Positions 60,604-64,000 of a stretch of 64,000 nt of DNA are shown piece after piece. Positions within the stretch are counted from its first letter, which is position 1. The number at the start of each line of letters is the position of its first letter. Location of the stretch: positions 62,001-126,000 of the forward strand of contig CAMJPC010000002.1 in assembly GCA_946407705.1 (NCBI GenBank), read 5' to 3'. The DNA comes from an uncultured Clostridia bacterium (GTDB lineage: Bacteria > Bacillota > Clostridia > Saccharofermentanales > Saccharofermentanaceae). The notes beneath the pieces are model-generated. The model was not told the DNA's origin, did not search any database, and worked only from the letters and a program-made list of their open reading frames with translations. Both the position numbers and the translations under genes were made by a program.

Positions 60604-61931
60604 GCCTGGCTTCCTCCTTCGGGAGCCTTCGGCGGCTCGGCCGGTTTCTTTGCCGGAATGTCAGGAATGATGCTCTTGGAGGGAGCGGGTGCAGCCGGCT
60701 TTTCTTCGGGTGCCTTGGGCGCAGGTGCATCCTTGCCGGGGATGATGCTCTTGGCAGGAGCCGGAGCCGCAGGTTTGGCTGCGGGAGCAGGTGCCTTCGG
60801 CGCAGCTGCTGCGGGTCTTGCGGCAGGAGCCTTGGGTTCAGCGGAAGCTTCAGCGCCGTCCTTCTTGAGCTTGGCAGACATCGCGACGGCAGACATCTTG
60901 GGTTCTGCGGAAGCTTTTCCGTCTCCTGCAACCTGGCTTACTCCGCTGACGCCGTTGATCGTGTCGCTGATCGATGACTTAAAGTCGAAGTTGCTCTCAG
61001 GAATCACGCCCTCACTGTTGTCAGAGAACTTCTTTTCGGGGTTGTCCCTGAACAATGTGTAGACTTCTCTCGGATTCTCCTTGTGTGTGATCTTGAAATA
61101 GAAATCAACGAACTTCTTCATGGACTCGCTCATTACAAACTTGGATGCTGTCTTGACCGGAGCATCGATTCCCTGAGTTTTGTTGATGTCCGCGAAGAAC
61201 TCGGAACTGGTCTTGTATTCGCCCTTGATGATGTATCCGGAACCCGGATCAACGCTCTTGTCAGCGAGAGCGATCATTGCGTTGGCAACGTCTCTTACGT
61301 CTACGAATGCGTGGCCGCCTTCCTTCGGAGGAAGTGTGCCGTTCTTGAGGTAGCTGGTGATGATCCTGTTGATCTCATAGTCCTCGGAATAGCCGGGACC
61401 GATGATGAATGTCGGAAGGACCATGACCGCATTAAGTCTGTTGAGCGTAACACGCTCCATGATGTAGGCTGCCGCGTCAGCTTTGGATTTGGCATATTCG
61501 CCTTCGACCAGGTTACGGTTGAAGTTCATCTTGAGTCCGTCAGGTACGGCTTCGGGATTGATGGCGTATGCGGAACTCAGATAAACGAGTTTGCCGATCT
61601 TACGCTTAAGGCACATGTCCGCAACGTTTTCGGCACCGATGACGTTAACTCTTCTCATTGTGAGATTCGTCTTATCCGTAAGTGAGATATATTCATCCGT
61701 ATGGAACAAGATCGCGCTTCTCGGATCCTCAAGATCGAAGAACTCCTTCATGGAATCCTTGTCTGTTGAGATACCGTATTTGATCTCGATGTTCGGGTTG
61801 CCCCTGTATATCGATGTGTCTGAGAGTTCGCTCGCAAGCACTCTTACCTTTTCACCACGTTCCAGAAGGAGACTTACGATAACTTTACCGAGTGCACCTT
61901 CTCCGCCTGATACCAGATACTTTACTGACAT
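60600..61931 (-). CDS. NAD-dependent epimerase/dehydratase-like protein with Ala/Pro-rich tail
   Basis: A 443-residue protein. I start it at ATG 61931 (MSVKYL), after AGAGGAAATCTGC. Residues 1-320 are an extended SDR fold: LVSGGEGALGKVIVSLLLERG (in part) for nucleotide binding, VNVIGAENVADMCL, LVYLSSAYAINPEAV and Tyr-x-x-x-Lys as GEYAKSKADAAAYI. The last 120 residues are low complexity, rich in Ala, Pro and Lys, with three SIIP units (KSIIPGKDA, KSIIPDIPA) and EPKA-type repeats. The tail is unusual for this family; it could act as a flexible tether. Substrate unknown, perhaps a nucleotide sugar or sterol-like compound. Confidence 0.82.
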   Translation of the reverse strand: MSVKYLVSGGEGALGKVIVSLLLERGEKVRVLASELSDTSIYRGNPNIEIKYGISTDKDSMKEFFDLEDPRSAILFHTDEYISLTDKTNLTMRRVNVIGAENVADMCLKRKIGKLVYLSSAYAINPEAVPDGLKMNFNRNLVEGEYAKSKADAAAYIMERVTLNRLNAVMVLPTFIIGPGYSEDYEINRIITSYLKNGTLPPKEGGHAFVDVRDVANAMIALADKSVDPGSGYIIKGEYKTSSEFFADINKTQGIDAPVKTASKFVMSESMKKFVDFYFKITHKENPREVYTLFRDNPEKKFSDNSEGVIPESNFDFKSSISDTINGVSGVSQVAGDGKASAEPKMSAVAMSAKLKKDGAEASAEPKAPAARPAAAAPKAPAPAAKPAAPAPAKSIIPGKDAPAPKAPEEKPAAPAPSKSIIPDIPAKKPAEPPKAPEGGSQA

Positions 61932-61989
61932 GCAGATTTCCTCTCTTCCTTTATGAATATGCAAACAGAATTGCTTTAGCCTACAATTT

Positions 61990-62019
61990 ATTGTATTTCA
62001 CGAATAAAAGCTCCGTAAA
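61990..62019 (-). promoter_or_regulatory. Promoter of the epimerase-maf operon
   Basis: Minus strand TTTACG (62014-62019), 18-base spacer, TACAAT (61990-61995). The -10 is part of a palindrome TACAATAAATTGTA (61982-61995). Confidence 0.6.
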
Positions 62020-62107
62020 TCTTTTTAGGAACTTTTTTATTAAATATGTGTTACATATTTCTTCTTAAATCATTGAAAAACATGGAAATCAGGCTGGAAA
62101 TTGCTTA

Positions 62108-62136
62108 TTGACAATCCGGTTTTTCAAGTCTATCCT
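62108..62136 (+). promoter_or_regulatory. Promoter of the T-box operon
   Basis: TTGACA, 17-base spacer, TATCCT. The stretch TATCCTTTAGGA also occurs at the nrdG promoter. Expected start near 62143. Confidence 0.75.
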
Positions 62137-62142
62137 TTAGGA

Positions 62143-62447
62143 ACGTTCCCTCGGGAACTCACAACTGAATATTATCACAAAGGCTGTGACGAAGAGGTCT
62201 GCAGATCTATTGATCTTACAGAGAGCCGGGTTAGCTGAGAAACGGTGCTTCGATAACTGCAATAGACTATCACTTCCGAGCCGGCATTCCGAAAGGGTTT
62301 TCCCGAGTAGACAGTGCCCGTTATGCTGCGTTAATGTAAAGGAGTTGTTAGACTTCGAAAGTGGCAGCCGCAAGGCTTGCAAATTGAGTGGTACCGCGGA
62401 TTTTATTCGTCTCAATGTCCAGGAAGGATGTTGGGGCGCTTTTTTTT
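62143..62447 (+). ncRNA. T-box leader RNA upstream of the HTH-cupin-acyl-CoA synthetase gene
   Basis: A tRNA-sensing leader of about 305 bases. Stem I covers about 62182-62282: basal GGCT/AGCC and GTGA/TCAC, a kink-turn (CGAAGAG), the AGAGAG bulge and the distal AGCTGAGAAA loop. The T-box itself is GAGTGGTACCGCGG near 62385-62399. Antiterminator pairing is ATTGAG with CTCAAT. The specifier region on the 3' side reads AACTGCAAT; UGC (Cys) or GCA (Ala) are possible readings and I cannot decide. Amino acid starvation should allow read-through into the downstream gene. Confidence 0.93.
62408..62447 (+). terminator. Terminator of the T-box leader
   Basis: CGTCTCAATGTCC pairs with GGATGTTGGGGCG (13 bp with G-U pairs, loop AGGAA), followed by CTTTTTTTT. 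Its 5' arm overlaps the antiterminator arm CTCAAT, giving the mutually exclusive switch. Confidence 0.9.
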
Positions 62448-62493
62448 GCCCCGACGAGGCACAAACAAGATTGACAGAAAAGGAGAAAACGTA

Positions 62494-64000
62494 TGTCAGA
62501 TCAGAACAGCAACGTAGAGTTAAGACTACAGGAAGTTGCAGACAGAGTTCACGGCCTTAGACTCGACATGGGTCTCACACCTGAAGAAGTTGCTTCCAAG
62601 CTTGATATTTCGACTGAAGAATATCTCAAGTTTGAAGAAGGAACCCAGGATTTCAACTTTACGTTCATTTACAAGTTCGCTAACCTCGCAGGCGTTGAGA
62701 TCTCAGACATCATGGAAGGATCTTCTCCTTCCCTCAAGGAATATGCCGTAACGAGAAACGGCCAAGGAAGCCCTATCACAAGACGTACGGGCTATAAGTA
62801 CCAGCGTCTTGCATCACGTTTCAAGAATAAGCTCTGCGAGCCTTTCCGTGTCGTAGTGCCTTATTCCGAGGAAGCTCTTAACCCTCCGTATCACCTCGTT
62901 TCACACAACTATCAGGAGATGAACATCGTCGTTAAGGGTACTCTCAAGGTAATCATCGGCGATTCCTCCGAGGTCCTTCACGAAGGCGACTCCATCTATT
63001 TCGACTCCACACAGCCTCACGGCGAGTTTGCATTGGGCGGCGAGGACTGCGTATTCTATGCGATCATCCTCAACCCTGAGGCATGGGGCAAGGGCGAGAA
63101 CTACACCACTCCTTACAACTCCGAAGAGCTCCGCACCGACAACGTTACCAACGTTGACGCTGCCAATCTTGAAGATCCGGTCTATGCTCATTATCTCAAC
63201 GGCATCCTTGATGAGAACGGCACGATGGTCGATGTCGACGTAAACGTTCCCGCATGCAAGAAGTTCAACTTCGCATTCGACTGCGTTGACGTCATAGCAG
63301 ACAAGAACCCCAACAAGCTCGCAATGCTCTGGGTCGCAAAAGACTGCGTAACCGAGAGGAGATTCACATTCGGAGACATCAAGAAGTATTCCAACATGAC
63401 AGCGAACTACTTCAAATCCTTGGGCATCGGCAAGGGCGACAAGGTCGTACTCGTACTCAAGAGACACTATCAGTTCTGGTTCGCCATGATGGGTCTCGAA
63501 AAGCTCGGTGCCATCGCGATCCCCGCTACCCACCTTCTCCGTGACCACGACTACGAGTACCGCTTCAACGCCGCAGGCGTTAAGGCTGTCTTCTGCACCG
63601 CTGACGACGATGCTGCTGACGAAGCCGAGAAGGCGGCAAAGGCATGCGGAGTTGAGACTCTCATCCTCTGCAACGGTTCAAGACCCGGATGGCACGACTT
63701 CAACGAAGAGTTTAAGAGTTTCTCTGATGTCTTCGAGCGTCCCGCCGATTATGCATGCGGCTACGATCCGATGGTCATGTTCTTCACATCAGGAACATCA
63801 GGCTATCCTAAGATGGCTCTGCACTCCTACATGTATGCGATCGGCCACATCCCTACAGCTAAGTACTGGCAGAACGTAGACCCTAACGGTCTCCACTTCT
63901 CCATCTCCGATACAGGCTGGGGTAAAGCTCTCTGGGGCAAGCTCTACGGTCAGTGGCTCTGCGAAGCTCCCGTCTTCACATTCGACTTTGACCGCTTCAA
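62494..64000 (+). CDS. HTH-cupin-acyl-CoA synthetase fusion (3' end outside window)
   Basis: Read by hand: at least 502 codons from ATG 62494 (after AAGGAG) to the window edge, open throughout. Residues about 10-75 form an XRE-type helix-turn-helix (LRLDMGLTPEEVASKLDIS, then YLKFEEG). Residues about 100-190 are a cupin (NYQEMNIVVKGTLKVIIG, LHEGDSIYFDSTQPHGE). From about 215 an AMP-binding acyl-CoA synthetase starts (FNFAFDCVDVIADKNPNKLA in part, FTFGDIKKYSNMTANYF) with the P-loop FFTSGTSGYPKM near residue 430 and DTGWGKALWGKLYG. The last box fits medium-chain or acetyl-CoA synthetases. HTH-cupin regulators are often separate genes beside such synthetases; here they are one chain. A T-box controls it, so the product likely serves amino acid metabolism. 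Confidence 0.92.

Noticed and set aside
60658-61062. Gly/Ala-rich 134-residue plus-strand ORF
   Set aside because: It is the antisense of the Ala/Pro-rich tail of the epimerase-like gene, where low complexity keeps all frames open.
62170-62300. Firm reading of the T-box specifier as Cys
   Set aside because: The region AACTGCAAT can also be read as GCA or AAC, and a GCAG/CTGC pairing confuses the loop; a covariance model is needed.

Overview
The window looks like a chromosomal segment of an anaerobic, Gram-positive member of the Bacillota, most likely Clostridia of a gut or rumen type. The support is indirect: a class III (anaerobic) ribonucleotide reductase with its activase, a T-box leader, an LTA-synthase-like enzyme, several lipobox lipoproteins, a CarD-type regulator, strong GGAGG-type ribosome binding sites and no outer-membrane genes. 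I see no phage, transposon, integrase or CRISPR array. Base and codon use look even throughout. The ORF track omits the two genes cut by the window edges (1-2655 minus and 62494-64000 plus) and all very small genes; I read these by hand.

Layout. 1-7.6 kb (minus): a signalling operon with a REC-GGDEF-REC-HD-GYP protein and two hybrid histidine kinases, the last of which continues into a DegV-type lipid-binding domain. 7.7-9.1 kb: flavodoxin-like reductase with a TetR regulator whose operator fills the spacer of a consensus promoter. 9.2-15.5 kb (plus): two FecR-domain membrane proteins, a CHASE2-class III nucleotide cyclase and a metallo-beta-lactamase-GAF-GGDEF protein. 15.5-24 kb: queuosine precursor genes (transporter plus queF) behind an attenuator-like leader, zinc-ribbon and lipoprotein genes of unknown role, tRNA-Ser(GGA), tRNA-Thr(GGT) and azlCD.

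24-33.9 kb: an almost complete aromatic amino acid pathway on the minus strand: aroF, tyrA, aroB, aroA, aroC, a chorismate mutase-AroE-AroK fusion and aroQ. An unannotated 20-residue Phe/Tyr-rich leader peptide and a terminator precede aroF. A plus-strand ECF sigma/anti-sigma pair splits the cluster. 33.9-44.5 kb: CarD-like regulator, tandem-domain PPK2, three secreted leucine-rich-repeat paralogues with a common basic tail, a 48-residue small protein, a serine hydrolase with a membrane tail and a HAD phosphatase.

44.7-47.9 kb: nrdG-nrdD with candidate NrdR boxes; NrdD carries a C-terminal redoxin domain. 48.1-55.7 kb (minus): an odd operon of YfhO-like membrane protein, nucleosidase-like protein, SPL-like radical SAM enzyme, SDR and GH2 glycosidase. 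55.8-59 kb: trpS and an LTA-synthase-like sulfatase-fold protein. 59-62 kb: two small genes, maf and an epimerase-like protein. 62.1-64 kb: a T-box leader controlling an HTH-cupin-acyl-CoA synthetase fusion that runs off the window.

The leading candidates for undescribed biology are the histidine kinase-DegV fusion, the FecR/FecR/CHASE2-cyclase/MBL-GAF-GGDEF cluster, the T-box-controlled HTH-cupin-acyl-CoA synthetase, and the unclassified leader RNA in front of the queuosine genes. All assignments rest on reading motifs by eye; no database search was run.
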